A stretch of 64,000 bases of DNA from Colivivens sp964452915 (GCA_964452915.1 CAYVNW010000006.1:1-64000), one strand, 5' to 3'; numbered from the stretch's first letter, positions 1 through 9,686 are shown. The notes: generated by a model not told the origin, from the sequence alone. Made by a program: numbers and translations.

Positions 1-66
1 GATATTAATATGGTTGGCCATTGATATTAATATGGTTGGGGATTTATATTAATATCTAAATTCGTT
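1..66. repeat. 22-bp periodic array A (three units)
   Basis: Three consecutive 22-bp units run 1-22, 23-44 and 45-66. Units 1 and 2 differ only at two positions (cc against gg near their ends). Unit 3 keeps the palindromic core ATATTAATAT. The cores sit at 2-11, 24-33 and 46-55, exactly 22 bp apart. The array starts at the window edge, so more units may lie upstream. No ORF uses it. Confidence 0.85.
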
Positions 67-247
67 TCAATTTTAACGGGACAGTAACGTATCAAAGGAT
101 AGGCAAAAAAAGAGAAAGTAGTGATGGCTACATCTGAATTCAAACAGCTATTTAAATGCTTAGAGACATTGATATAATGATATACGTCAGGTATGCGAAT
201 TCTCGGATACACTTCCACTCATCAGACAAGTATTGATATAACACAAA

Positions 248-277
248 GATGCCTGTGGCGATTCTGCCACAGGCATC
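248..277 (-). terminator. Hairpin terminator downstream of the 1248-aa secreted protein
   Basis: A perfect 12-bp inverted repeat (GATGCCTGTGGC with its complement) encloses a 6-nt loop. On the minus strand it is followed by TTTGTGTT, a weak U tract. It lies about 35 bp beyond the stop codon at 312. The strong GC-rich stem makes a terminator the likeliest reading. Confidence 0.65.
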
Positions 278-311
278 AATCATTTATGTTGGTCCTATAA
301 AAGGATTGTCA

Positions 312-3300
312 TCACTTTACATAAACCTTCTTACCGTCAACTATGTTCAAGCCCTTCTGCAGACCTGAGAGTTTCTGACCGTTTATGTTGTAGATGCCCT
401 TAGGAGCAGCCTCACCATTTGCTATGCCATCGATTGCAGTAGCTGTACCAACAAAGTTGATGTTTACCTTGTAGATAACGCTCTTATTGTTTGCAATGAA
501 TGCATAGTAGAATGTGTAAGCCTCGCCAGCCTCATGTGTATCGTCGTAGCAGCCGATATATGTCACATTACCTGCAGTCTGGCCGTTATCAGCCCAAACC
601 TTAACGCAGATACCGCCTGCATTGCCCCATCCAAGCTGTGCACCTGTCTCAGCATTTCTCCAACCATCTGTGGTAACGCCCTCATAAGTGTAACCGTCTT
701 CTCCGTCAGGGAATGCCACTCTGTACTCAGCCTCGTCGATTGAAGTAATACCGAGAGCTGCACAAACAGCGTTAACATCTACAGTCTCATAAGTTGCACT
801 GTAAGCTGTCTTCTCTGCTTCTTCGTGGTTGATTTCGATTGTTGCGACAACTTCAGCATCAACTGCAGGAACAGATACGAAGTTGATTGTTACATTGAGT
901 ATGGCAGTATCAGTGGCTGTATAGAACGCCCACTTTGCATTGAAAGCGCTTCCTTCTGCAGGTTCGTTTTCTGGCATTGTGCACAGTGCCATGCTACCGT
1001 TTGCAGGAACCTTCAAGCATACGTATGAGCCGTTGCCCCAAGCTGTTGCGTCACCGTTTGAGTTCAGCCATCCGTCCGAGCTATAGTCGGTTGGATATTC
1101 ATGATACACACCTGTAGTTACATCAACTATCGCAAGTGTAGCCGCAGAGAGGTCTTCAATTCCAAGAGCCGCCTTTACTGCGTCTTCATCGTAAGTAACT
1201 TCCTCTGCCGTATAACCTTGGTTTACAATACGGTTATGAGTTACATCAATAACGGTAGTATGAACATCAGGAACATCAGCATAAACAACTGTAACGTTCT
1301 TGAATGAGAGCCAGCTGATGTTGTTGCCATCCTCGACAATATACTTGATTGTAAGAGTGCTGTCAGCGCCTACTGTACCTTCAGCAGTGAATGTATCGAG
1401 ATACATCTGTGAAGTACCAACCTGAGCACCTGTAGTAACGTCTACTGTGTCGCCGTCGTTAACAACGAATTTGATGCCTGTAGGAGCGTCTGTTACATTG
1501 TTCTTCAGACGTACACGTGTCCATGCAGAAACTGCATACTTACCAGGAGCAAGACCGGTGAGTGTAGCTGAGAGAGTAGTAGCACCGAGTGAGTTAGCGT
1601 CAGTTGTAAAATATTCGAAGAATGGAACACGGAATTCACTTCCGTCTGTATTTCCTTCAACTGACCATGTGTTGATATAAAGTCCCGAATCAAAATCATT
1701 CGCCTTAGTTTCACCAATGCTCCAAGTTGAGAGGAGATAATCGTCAGTAAAATTAGACGACTTATATTGTGTAGAATAAGGAGCTACGACAGCTTCTGCA
1801 TTACCTGCAGCCCACTGAGCTTGAGCATTGTCGGCAAGAGCCTGATAAGTAGCGAGGGCTTCAGCAGTAACAAAGTTGTTCTTTGCGATAATATCATAAT
1901 ACTCATCAACATATGCCTTTGCATTGATAGAAGCGTTAGCCTTAGCGACAACCGCATTCAAAGCTGCAGTAGCGGCAGCTAAAGACTCAGCAGTAGGAGA
2001 GTCAAGGACTGTTGCCTCTGCATAAGTCTGAACAGCTTCTGCCAAAGCGGCTGCGGTAGCTTTATCAATAGAAGCGACAGACGCAGAGTCGGTAGCAAGT
2101 TCCTCAGCTGCAGCAAGAACATTCTTATAAGTATCTACTGAAGATGCAAGTTGACTCTTGTTGATGTCAGTATCTGCACCATAATAAGTCAAAACGAAGT
2201 TATCCCAGATACACCAAAGATTTGTATTTACCTCGTTCTTGGCTCCAAGCGTGATTGTGCTGTCAGTTACTTGAACCCAAATCGGGTCGATTGTGTATTT
2301 GCCAGCGGAGAATGAAACTGATGCGTCTTGCATATTGTTCTCTGAGCCAATCCTTACAGGGAATGTGCCTGTAGCATCGTTGATGTAGAATACAGGCATA
2401 TTGTCGTTGTCTGAGCCATCCTGACGATAGAAGCCTTGGGCAGTCAACTTGTATACACCATTTGGAACACCGCTCAAAGTCTGGCTGATAATGAATTTCG
2501 AATGATAAGATTCAACGCAGTTGTTAGTGTTGTTACCGTTGAACACTATATGATCTGCTACCCTGGTCCATGCGCCTCGGTTACGGTTGTTGCGACCAAA
2601 GCCAGGGTCAAGAATGAGCCATGTAGCATCTGCAGGTGTGTCTTCTGTAGCTGCGGCAAGTTTTGCCTTCATGTCATCTTCTGTCAAGATGTTCCACAAA
2701 GCGTTGTTGCCCTCAGCATTATCCGACAAAACTGTTGTGCTACCATCGTAGCCATAAACAGCGTCACCATTTGTGATTGTGTAAGCTCCGGCAACGGCAC
2801 TGTCTGCTGCTATTGTAAGGCTTACTGGTGAACCATTGTCCATGAAGCTTCCATTGAAATAGTAAGCAGTTCCTCCGTTAGAAACCTGAGACTCGATGTT
2901 GTACTTACCACCTACAGTGTGAAGAGTCAGGTATTCAGCATGGTCAACAAGAGAAGCTTGTGTACCCCAGCTGTTGCCTGCACCCCAGAACTTGCCTGCC
3001 TCAACATTGTATAAATAGTACTTGCCTTCTGAGAAGATAGGAGCCGGATCATAGCTCAGACCATCATAACCGGCAGGACAAACCTCCTTAGTGCCTTTAT
3101 ATTCCTGATATTTTCCATAGACAGTTCCGGAAACGAAACCGCCTGCAGTCCATTCCTCAGGAACATCGTAAGCATAGATCTCGATAGTGTCAGTACCGTC
3201 AGTGACGTAGATGCCATTGCGGTTGCCATTTGAAGTTGTGTAGACACTTGTGATCTTAGCGTTAGTAAGAACAAGTGCTACAGGCTGGTTGCTTGGCTCA

Positions 3301-4058
3301 ACTTCGAGCAAAGAAGCGAGTGAAGTGTAAGTCTTAGCGATGACGTAAGACTTAGAGACTGTAACACTCTTCTCCTCGCCCATTTGTGCGTAAGCATAAA
3401 TTGTAGCGTCCTCAGCTACTGCAATAGCTGCAGTGTACTCAGTGAAGTTCTCACCATCGGTAGAATAATAGATGGTTGCACCTTCAGCGGCAGTAAGCTC
3501 AACACTCTGTGCTACATAGTAAGAACCTGCAGTTACACTGAATGAAGGAACGGCAACTACAAACGGGTCAACTGAGTAAGTCAACTCGACTGAGCTTAGA
3601 CCGACTTGATTACTGGTTGATGAGAATGTCACCTTTACTGCGTTTACACTTTCAGGAAGAGTTTCGCTCGTAAGAACGAAAGTGGAATCTGAAGTAATTT
3701 CAGTTGCAGTATAAGTACTACCACCATTAGTACTGTAATGCAATGTCGCAGTTTGAGCTTTCGTGTTCCACTGCTTCAAGTTGAATGTTACAGAGTTTAG
3801 AAGGTAACCGTTGTCCATAACGACTTCGATGTCACCTCCTTTGGTAACTGGACAGTCAGTAATTGTGGAATTCTGCTTGTTTGCCGAAGCAAACTTAACA
3901 GTAGCATGAGCGTCTGAGAAGGTTGCCTCGTGTGTAGTAAACGAGGTTCCCCAATCAGCGAAACCGACAATGTTAGTCATGTCCAGAGTAGCGGCTGTCT
4001 GTGCGTTTGCAAACACAAAGCACAACATTGCTACCAAAGAAAAGAATACTTTCTTCAT
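312..4058 (-). CDS. Giant secreted multidomain protein with sorting-type C-terminal tail
   Basis: This 1248-residue protein begins with a clear signal peptide ending FANAQ. No catalytic domain is recognisable. Visible parts are an N-terminal beta-rich region (about 25-165), a chitobiase C-terminal-like/Fn3-like domain (about 170-243, YYSTDG motif), an OB-fold-like segment (about 245-330), a beta-sandwich of the FYRQDG...NFVLTYYG type (about 500-660), a helical Ala-rich linker (about 665-790) and another beta-sandwich (about 800-960). Near the end come two tandem repeats of about 125 residues with the shared pattern VxYDxxxVxAALGI...DGW.N...WGN, resembling DUF4859. The last residues (YNINGQKLSGLQKG...GKKVYVK) resemble a type IX sorting tail. 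The 46787-50200 protein shares the sandwich type and tail. A surface adhesin or glycan-binding role is inferred only. Confidence 0.8.
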   Translation of the reverse strand: MKKVFFSLVAMLCFVFANAQTAATLDMTNIVGFADWGTSFTTHEATFSDAHATVKFASANKQNSTITDCPVTKGGDIEVVMDNGYLLNSVTFNLKQWNTKAQTATLHYSTNGGSTYTATEITSDSTFVLTSETLPESVNAVKVTFSSTSNQVGLSSVELTYSVDPFVVAVPSFSVTAGSYYVAQSVELTAAEGATIYYSTDGENFTEYTAAIAVAEDATIYAYAQMGEEKSVTVSKSYVIAKTYTSLASLLEVEPSNQPVALVLTNAKITSVYTTSNGNRNGIYVTDGTDTIEIYAYDVPEEWTAGGFVSGTVYGKYQEYKGTKEVCPAGYDGLSYDPAPIFSEGKYYLYNVEAGKFWGAGNSWGTQASLVDHAEYLTLHTVGGKYNIESQVSNGGTAYYFNGSFMDNGSPVSLTIAADSAVAGAYTITNGDAVYGYDGSTTVLSDNAEGNNALWNILTEDDMKAKLAAATEDTPADATWLILDPGFGRNNRNRGAWTRVADHIVFNGNNTNNCVESYHSKFIISQTLSGVPNGVYKLTAQGFYRQDGSDNDNMPVFYINDATGTFPVRIGSENNMQDASVSFSAGKYTIDPIWVQVTDSTITLGAKNEVNTNLWCIWDNFVLTYYGADTDINKSQLASSVDTYKNVLAAAEELATDSASVASIDKATAAALAEAVQTYAEATVLDSPTAESLAAATAALNAVVAKANASINAKAYVDEYYDIIAKNNFVTAEALATYQALADNAQAQWAAGNAEAVVAPYSTQYKSSNFTDDYLLSTWSIGETKANDFDSGLYINTWSVEGNTDGSEFRVPFFEYFTTDANSLGATTLSATLTGLAPGKYAVSAWTRVRLKNNVTDAPTGIKFVVNDGDTVDVTTGAQVGTSQMYLDTFTAEGTVGADSTLTIKYIVEDGNNISWLSFKNVTVVYADVPDVHTTVIDVTHNRIVNQGYTAEEVTYDEDAVKAALGIEDLSAATLAIVDVTTGVYHEYPTDYSSDGWLNSNGDATAWGNGSYVCLKVPANGSMALCTMPENEPAEGSAFNAKWAFYTATDTAILNVTINFVSVPAVDAEVVATIEINHEEAEKTAYSATYETVDVNAVCAALGITSIDEAEYRVAFPDGEDGYTYEGVTTDGWRNAETGAQLGWGNAGGICVKVWADNGQTAGNVTYIGCYDDTHEAGEAYTFYYAFIANNKSVIYKVNINFVGTATAIDGIANGEAAPKGIYNINGQKLSGLQKGLNIVDGKKVYVK

Positions 4059-4184
4059 ACTGTTTTGATTTTAGTTAATAAATATAGTTACTTAAAAAAA
4101 TATCTCTCGCCAGAGTTTTGTAGTTCGTTGAGCATTAACAACAACTTTTACATTAAAGCAATCGCAATATCACGAACAACAGGG

Positions 4185-4192
4185 CAAATATA
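4185..4192 (-). promoter_or_regulatory. Putative -7 promoter element for the 1248-aa protein
   Basis: Read on the minus strand this is TATATTTG, matching the Bacteroidetes -7 consensus TAnnTTTG, about 125 nt upstream of the start at 4058. No good -33 TTTG is seen at the right distance. The transcript would have a long A/T-rich leader. The rest of 4059-4466 holds no gene. Confidence 0.4.
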
Positions 4193-4406
4193 CACATTAT
4201 TTATAAATAAGAAAAACATTTTACAAGTTTTTTTTGCATCACGACATTTTTATTTGTACTTCATCGGTCTATTACAAGAAATATCTCAACTTTTATAAAA
4301 CAGCTGATAAAATTATTGTGTTCACCTCAAGAAGTTTTTGCCAGAACCTCATGAACTTATGCTGCAAATTCAGTCGTCTCCGGGCAGAAGTCACATAGCC
4401 GTCGGT

Positions 4407-4424
4407 ATAAGTAACGTTACTTAT
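4407..4424. repeat. 18-bp perfect palindrome
   Basis: ATAAGTAACGTTACTTAT is a perfect inverted repeat with no loop, about 43 bp downstream of the TPR protein stop at 4467. There is no T tract, so it looks more like a protein-binding site or single palindromic repeat than a terminator. No second copy lies 22 bp to either side, unlike the periodic arrays elsewhere in the window. Confidence 0.6.
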
Positions 4425-4466
4425 CCATTACATGGTTATTGTAATTAATTCAACAAGCCAAACGAA

Positions 4467-6635
4467 TCAGATTATCTCAACCTTCTTGATCTCCGACTTA
4501 CCATTGCGGAACTGTATAGTGACCTTCAGACTGATGTAATCGGAATATATATAGAGAGGCACGGAAGTGCCATTCTTTGGTTCATAGTCGAACTTAAGTT
4601 GGATACTGCTGCCTGTAAGATAATTTTCTTCCGGCAATATCGCATTGTCCTTATCCTTTAACTGTCCCAAAGAGAATACAGGGTCGATAAGGCTAAGTAT
4701 GCGCGGCAGTTCTATTCTCAACTTGTTGTCGTCACTGCTCCATATGCCGGTCACGTTATCCCAAAAACTCTTGTCGCCATTTTTTATATTGCTATAGATT
4801 TTTATTCCCGACTTAACAGCCGACATAATTGCATCGCCGTTAATATTGAAGTCGTTAAGGAACTGTTCCTTACGGCTACGGTTTTTGCTTTTTGTCTTGG
4901 CATCCTGCTTCGATGCCTCGTAAGCATGCATATATTTATAGTCTACATCATCAATCCAGCAGATTTTATCATCGGTCATAGCAATAGCACGTATACGTGT
5001 GATGTCATCGTACTTCTTATCCTCGTAATTGAGTTTCACTACGCCTATTTCTGTCTTATCGTGATGCTTGATGATGTTAATCGACGGGCATTTCACCACA
5101 TCATACTCGTCCTTATACATATCAGTATAGTGAATGCATAAGAATATCCGCACATTCTCAAGATCAACATCACTGCGATTGTTGATAATCAATTTCACCT
5201 CATCATCGTTTTTCGATACGAGCCAATCGGTCGTAGGTTCAACGCTAACATCGACGAACGACTGCTCCATAAGCAATTGTTTGAATATGCTGTACATGTG
5301 TTCCTCGCAATATTGCATGTCGCTAAGCAGGCAATCGTACACGCCCTGATTGCCACGGCGGTAGAAATGGTTGAAGATCTCCTCTTTGCTTTCATCGAGC
5401 ATCCCCTTGCGCGCATAATACTGCGCCTTGATCAAGTTAGGACTGAACATACCATACCCCTCCATTGTACTGCGATACAACCGCAACAGGTATTTACCTT
5501 CGCTACTCTTATTCAGATACGAACGGTTCTTATATGAGTCGAGCAAGTCGGTCAAAGCCTCTGCCTGCCGCGGGTACTCCACACTTGCCTGGTCGAGATA
5601 CGACATTGCCTTCGACTCATTGCCTTCTTTCAGACAGATCATGCCCTTCAACATCAATGCCGGCGCGCTGCGGTTCGGGTAGAGCTCCATGTAATTATCA
5701 AGAATCGCATCAGCTTGTGTCAGATTCTCCTCATCAGTAGTATCCGGCAGCAACGAATCCTTCTCGATATCGCCCGAACGTACTCCACTCAATTTGGGTG
5801 TTGCTTTCGAATTGCTCATTTGTATCAGCGCAAGAGACTTCAAAAGCATTGCCTCACGATTTGTAGGGTATTTAGCCAACACTTTGTCGACAGCATTATA
5901 TGCCTCAACAGTGCGGCCGGCATATATATCAAGATAAGCCTTGTCACGATCGAGACACAGTTTGTCCCACTCGTTCATATATTTGAAATACACCGGAGCA
6001 TAATCTGCCAAGTAATCGATATACGACATGCGCACCTTGTCGATTTCCTTCTTCAGCGACTTCTTCAGTTTCTTGTCTTTCTCATACTGTTCAAACGCTG
6101 CTGTTTTTGCTTTAGCCAAATTCTTATTGATGTTGAGCGCATCAAAAGGATTACCTGTGAATATAGACGAAAGCACACCTATAGGATTCGTGTTCTCAGC
6201 GAAGTTCGACGCACCGCTTGTGGCACTTCGCGCAAGCATCCAAACATTGTCAAGCTCGTCATACTGTTGCTGCAAGTCATACAACTTTTGAAGGATAGGC
6301 AGCAACTCTTTCTTGGCATCCAGCACGTCCTGTGGCACCTTACTGTAGTCTTGCTTTGCCATGTACTCAAGAAACGACATGAAATCATCAGACTGATTCT
6401 GCGCCACTTCAAGTCCGTTGAGTATACGCACAGTCTCCTCTATGTCATAAGTTGGCTCAGGCTTTTTGTTCAAAGCATCGAAAGCCGGCTCAAACTCTTT
6501 ACTCGGTGTGTAATCTTTCAAATTGATCGAACTGTCAGTTTGTGAGCAACTGTGCCAAATCCATCCTCCCGCACCTATAAGCAGAAGGACTACGATTACT
6601 GTTATTGCGATATTACGACCCTTGTGTTTTTTCAT
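4467..6635 (-). CDS. Membrane-anchored TPR-like protein of unknown function
   Basis: The 722-residue protein has a short basic N-terminus and one hydrophobic segment (about residues 8-28) followed by a large extracytoplasmic part. Residues about 50-230 are helical and charged. Residues about 230-400 have TPR-like spacing of small and aromatic residues (AVDKVLAKYPTNREAMLLKSLALI, continuing in LDQASVEYPRQAEAL). The C-terminal third looks beta-rich, with VKLIINNRSDVDLENVRI typical of an immunoglobulin-like fold. It sits 34 bp downstream of lgt and is probably the last gene of the ychF-lgt operon. I do not recognise the family; an envelope scaffold role is only a guess. Confidence 0.75.
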   Translation of the reverse strand: MKKHKGRNIAITVIVVLLLIGAGGWIWHSCSQTDSSINLKDYTPSKEFEPAFDALNKKPEPTYDIEETVRILNGLEVAQNQSDDFMSFLEYMAKQDYSKVPQDVLDAKKELLPILQKLYDLQQQYDELDNVWMLARSATSGASNFAENTNPIGVLSSIFTGNPFDALNINKNLAKAKTAAFEQYEKDKKLKKSLKKEIDKVRMSYIDYLADYAPVYFKYMNEWDKLCLDRDKAYLDIYAGRTVEAYNAVDKVLAKYPTNREAMLLKSLALIQMSNSKATPKLSGVRSGDIEKDSLLPDTTDEENLTQADAILDNYMELYPNRSAPALMLKGMICLKEGNESKAMSYLDQASVEYPRQAEALTDLLDSYKNRSYLNKSSEGKYLLRLYRSTMEGYGMFSPNLIKAQYYARKGMLDESKEEIFNHFYRRGNQGVYDCLLSDMQYCEEHMYSIFKQLLMEQSFVDVSVEPTTDWLVSKNDDEVKLIINNRSDVDLENVRIFLCIHYTDMYKDEYDVVKCPSINIIKHHDKTEIGVVKLNYEDKKYDDITRIRAIAMTDDKICWIDDVDYKYMHAYEASKQDAKTKSKNRSRKEQFLNDFNINGDAIMSAVKSGIKIYSNIKNGDKSFWDNVTGIWSSDDNKLRIELPRILSLIDPVFSLGQLKDKDNAILPEENYLTGSSIQLKFDYEPKNGTSVPLYIYSDYISLKVTIQFRNGKSEIKKVEII

Positions 6636-6669
6636 ACAATGTATGTTCGGATATGATTAGACAGCTTCT

Positions 6670-7542
6670 TTACGATTTCTTCTTTATGACCAATGGGCGT
6701 AGCATCAGGAACACGCCAGCAATTATGAACGGTATGCTGAGCAATTGTCCCATATCAAGAGCCATCCCTTTCTCAAAATCTACCTGTTCCTTCTTGATGA
6801 ACTCTATGAAGAAACGGAACACGAATATCAAAGTTATGCATAGTCCAAAGTGGAATCCTGTGCCCACCGCTATTTTGTTGTTTTCCTTACGGCTTTGTAC
6901 ATAATAGACACTCACTCCGATAATGAATATTACGAGGTATGCCAATGCCTCATACAATTGTGCGGGATGTCTCGGCACGGCGACGCCATCAACCAGCGCA
7001 TCACGTGTGTGGAAGATAAACGCCCAAGGCACATCTGTCTGTATACCTATAATTTCAGAATTCATCAGATTACCTATACGTATGCAACAAGCAGTCAGAG
7101 GTACCGCTATGCAGACATTGTCGACCACAGTAAGCAGTCCGACCTTGTTGCGCACTGAATAAATCCACATAGCAAGGAAGCAACCTATAGCCCCTCCATG
7201 GCTTGCCAAACCCGCATACCCATGGAACTTCCAATCGCCATCCGGCAATATCTTTATCGGAAGCAGCATCTCGATAAAACCGTTCTTACTGGCCAAATAA
7301 TATCCCGGCTCATAGAACAGGCAATGCCCCAGCCGCGCCCCGATCAGTACACCGAGGAAACAATATACGAATAACGGATCGAACTTTTCTTCAGGGATGT
7401 TCTGATGGCGATAGAGCCTCTTCACGATGAAATATGCGAGAATAAGTCCGACAGCCCACATCAGTGAATACCACTTGCCCTCAACAGGTCCGACAGAGAA
7501 TGCGTTTATATCCGGTTGCCAGTCAATAAATAGAGGTTGCAT
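6670..7542 (-). CDS. lgt: Prolipoprotein diacylglyceryl transferase Lgt
   Basis: Lgt transfers a diacylglyceryl group from phosphatidylglycerol to the lipobox cysteine of prolipoproteins in the inner membrane, the first step of lipoprotein maturation. The 290-residue length and several hydrophobic segments fit the family. Diagnostic motifs are GARLGH (about 68-73), SHGGAIG (114-120), the Lgt signature RIGNLMNSEIIG (155-166) and RHPAQLYEA (about 191-199). The start MQPLFIDWQPD is typical for Bacteroidetes Lgt. It lies 12 bp downstream of ychF and is probably cotranscribed with it. Several lipoproteins in this window would be its substrates. Confidence 0.96.
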   Translation of the reverse strand: MQPLFIDWQPDINAFSVGPVEGKWYSLMWAVGLILAYFIVKRLYRHQNIPEEKFDPLFVYCFLGVLIGARLGHCLFYEPGYYLASKNGFIEMLLPIKILPDGDWKFHGYAGLASHGGAIGCFLAMWIYSVRNKVGLLTVVDNVCIAVPLTACCIRIGNLMNSEIIGIQTDVPWAFIFHTRDALVDGVAVPRHPAQLYEALAYLVIFIIGVSVYYVQSRKENNKIAVGTGFHFGLCITLIFVFRFFIEFIKKEQVDFEKGMALDMGQLLSIPFIIAGVFLMLRPLVIKKKS

Positions 7543-7554
7543 ATTGAGTAGTGT

Positions 7555-8658
7555 TTATACGTTAAACCTAAAATGCATGATATCGCCGTCTTGCACCACA
7601 TAGTCCTTCCCTTCAATTCCCAATTTGCCGGCCTCACGCACAGCTGCCTCTGAGCCATACTTTATGTAATCATCATACTTAATCACCTCAGCACGTATGA
7701 ACCCTTTTTCGAAGTCGGTATGTATGACCCCTGCACACTGCGGAGCTTTCCAACCACGATGATAAGTCCAAGCTTTAACTTCCATAGGTCCGGCTGTGAT
7801 GAACGTCTCCAAATTGAGCAATGAATATATCGACTTAATCAAGCGGTTGCACCCACTTTCTTCAAGCCCCAAATCCTCAAGGAACATTTGTTTTTCCTCA
7901 TATGTTTCAAGTTCTGCAATATCGGCTTCAGTCTGCGCAGAAATCACAAGCAGCTGCGCATCCTCATCCTTTATTGCCTCCTTGACTGCATCGACATAAC
8001 TGTTCCCATCCTTTGCGCTTTTGTCATCTACGTTGCATACATATAACACGGGCTTTGTCGTCAGAAGGAACATTTGTTTCGAGGCAGCTTCTTCGTCAGT
8101 GTTTTCAAGTTCAACTGTGCGTGCGCTCTTACCTTGTTCCAATGCCGCTTTATAACGCAACAGCAGATTGTATTCGGTCTTTGCTGCTTTGTCACCGCCT
8201 ACCATTGCCTGTTTTTCCACGCGCTTGATGCGCGCCTCAACCGTCTCAAGGTCTTTCAACTGAAGTTCTGTATCAATGACTTCCTTATCACGAACCGGAT
8301 TAATACTTCCATCAACATGCGTTATATTGCCGTCATCAAAACATCGCAGTACGTGTATGATAGCGTCACACTCACGTATATTTCCAAGAAACTGGTTGCC
8401 TAATCCTTCGCCATGGCTCGCTCCTTTTACGAGTCCGGCGATGTCCACAATGTCACATGTTGCGGGAACGATGCGTCCCGGATGGACGATCTCGGCAAGT
8501 TTCGTCAAACGTTCATCAGGAACTGAAATCTGCCCCATCTGTGCGTCTATCGTACAAAAGGGATAATTGGCTGCCTGTGCCTTAGCACTCGACAGACAAT
8601 TGAAAAGAGTTGATTTACCTACATTAGGTAATCCTACTATGCCTGCTTTTAATGCCAT
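7555..8658 (-). CDS. ychF: Ribosome-binding ATPase/GTPase YchF (Obg family)
   Basis: YchF is a universal P-loop ATPase of the Obg family that binds ribosomes and is linked to the translational stress response. The 367-residue protein has the P-loop GLPNVGKST (9-17), the switch region DIAGLVKGASHGEGLGNQFL, the NVDD motif in place of a classical NKxD, a helical hairpin insertion, and a C-terminal TGS domain ending KDYVVQDGDIMHFRFNV. Length and motif order are full. It is the first gene of a leftward group with lgt and the TPR protein. A -7 element at 8678-8685 gives a leader of roughly a dozen nucleotides. Confidence 0.97.
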   Translation of the reverse strand: MALKAGIVGLPNVGKSTLFNCLSSAKAQAANYPFCTIDAQMGQISVPDERLTKLAEIVHPGRIVPATCDIVDIAGLVKGASHGEGLGNQFLGNIRECDAIIHVLRCFDDGNITHVDGSINPVRDKEVIDTELQLKDLETVEARIKRVEKQAMVGGDKAAKTEYNLLLRYKAALEQGKSARTVELENTDEEAASKQMFLLTTKPVLYVCNVDDKSAKDGNSYVDAVKEAIKDEDAQLLVISAQTEADIAELETYEEKQMFLEDLGLEESGCNRLIKSIYSLLNLETFITAGPMEVKAWTYHRGWKAPQCAGVIHTDFEKGFIRAEVIKYDDYIKYGSEAAVREAGKLGIEGKDYVVQDGDIMHFRFNV

Positions 8659-8677
8659 AATCTAATTTATTTGTCTG

Positions 8678-8685
8678 CAAAGATA
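8678..8685 (-). promoter_or_regulatory. -7 promoter element for ychF
   Basis: On the minus strand the sequence is TATCTTTG, a perfect TAnnTTTG element 20 bp before the ychF start. No clear -33 TTTG is visible. It lies back to back with the promoter of the DUF4835 gene. Confidence 0.6.
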
Positions 8686-8723
8686 CGAATTAATTGAGAA
8701 TTCCTAAATAAAAGTGAACTTAT

Positions 8724-8754
8724 TTTGTATTGTGTCCGGTTTGCGTTATCTTTG
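8724..8754 (+). promoter_or_regulatory. Bacteroidetes-type promoter for the DUF4835 gene
   Basis: TTTG at 8724-8727 and TATCTTTG at 8747-8754 are separated by exactly 19 bp, the full TTTG-N19-TAnnTTTG consensus for the primary sigma factor of Bacteroidetes. It places transcription start near 8760, so the in-frame ATG at 8714 lies upstream of the transcript and the ATG at 8780 is the likely start. Confidence 0.8.
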
Positions 8755-8779
8755 CAACACAAATATACGGGTCCGTATT

Positions 8780-9679
8780 ATGAAACGATTAGAAATAATA
8801 TTTATCATACTGATGCATTTTGCAATGCTCAATGCACAGGAACTAAACTGCAATGTGAAGGTGACACACTCCCAAGTTCAAGGAACTAATACAAGTGTAT
8901 TTGAAACATTGCAAACCGTGATATCCGACTTCATGAACAACAGAGCATGGACCGAACTGCAATACAAGCAGGAAGAACGGGTCGACTGCTCAATGACCAT
9001 CAACGTGAAGCAGTATAATCCGGCAACTAACGAGTTCCTATGCGAAATGCTGTTTCAGGTCAGCCGCCCTGTGTACAATTCGACATACAACACTACTATA
9101 TTCTCGAAACGTGACAAGAGTTTCAATTTCCTATATACAGAGAACGAACCTATAGACTTTGTTGAGAACAATATAGACAATAACCTGACAGCAATGCTGG
9201 CATACTACGCATATTTGTTTATAGGACTTGACTTGGATACGTTCTCCCCTATGGGTGGTACAGAGATTCTCAATAAGGCACTGACAGTGGCAAACAACGC
9301 TCAAAACCTGGGCGATGGAGGTTGGAAGGCGTTCAGCGAGACCGACAACCGCCACGCAATAATCAATGACTATATGGAAAGCTCAATGGAACCTTTCCGG
9401 CAACTGATGTACAAGTATCACAGAGATGGACTTGACGAGATGGCAAACAACGTCGACCGAGGCAGGGCGGCAATAACCGAATCAATAGAGCTGTTGAAAG
9501 AAGCTCACTCCAATAAGCCACTCAGCCAGCTTCCGCAAATATTCACAGACTATAAGCGTGATGAAATCGTGAACATCTACAAAGGTCACGGAACAGAGAA
9601 AGAAAAAAACGCAACATTCGAGATCCTGTCGAACATCAATGCCTCACAGAATCTCGAATGGAAGAAAATACAAAAATAG
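8780..9679 (+). CDS. DUF4835 family secreted protein (PorD-like)
   Basis: The 299-residue product starts MKRLEIIFIILMHFAMLNAQ, a good signal peptide. The mature start ELNCNVKVTHSQVQGTN and the segment TLQTVISDFMNNRAWT are characteristic of DUF4835, a Bacteroidetes family that I recall being listed in databases as PorD of the type IX secretion system; its precise role is not well established. The chosen start follows from the promoter at 8724-8754; an upstream ATG at 8714 would precede the transcript. In many Bacteroidetes I would expect this gene near coaBC and recN, which are absent here. It converges on the feruloyl esterase gene, 7 bp away. Confidence 0.85.
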   Translation: MKRLEIIFIILMHFAMLNAQELNCNVKVTHSQVQGTNTSVFETLQTVISDFMNNRAWTELQYKQEERVDCSMTINVKQYNPATNEFLCEMLFQVSRPVYNSTYNTTIFSKRDKSFNFLYTENEPIDFVENNIDNNLTAMLAYYAYLFIGLDLDTFSPMGGTEILNKALTVANNAQNLGDGGWKAFSETDNRHAIINDYMESSMEPFRQLMYKYHRDGLDEMANNVDRGRAAITESIELLKEAHSNKPLSQLPQIFTDYKRDEIVNIYKGHGTEKEKNATFEILSNINASQNLEWKKIQK

Positions 9680-9686
9680 TTATCTG

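Noticed and set aside
1..66. CRISPR array
   Set aside because: The period of 22 bp leaves no room for spacers, and units follow directly on each other. No cas gene is present. The same holds for the other 22-bp arrays.
5715..6545. 276-codon plus-strand ORF
   Set aside because: It is antisense to the TPR membrane protein gene and has no start context, promoter or recognisable motif.
8714..8779. Upstream in-frame extension of the DUF4835 gene
   Set aside because: The full consensus promoter (8724-8754) lies inside it, so the region is not transcribed as leader for that ATG. The signal peptide starts at 8780.
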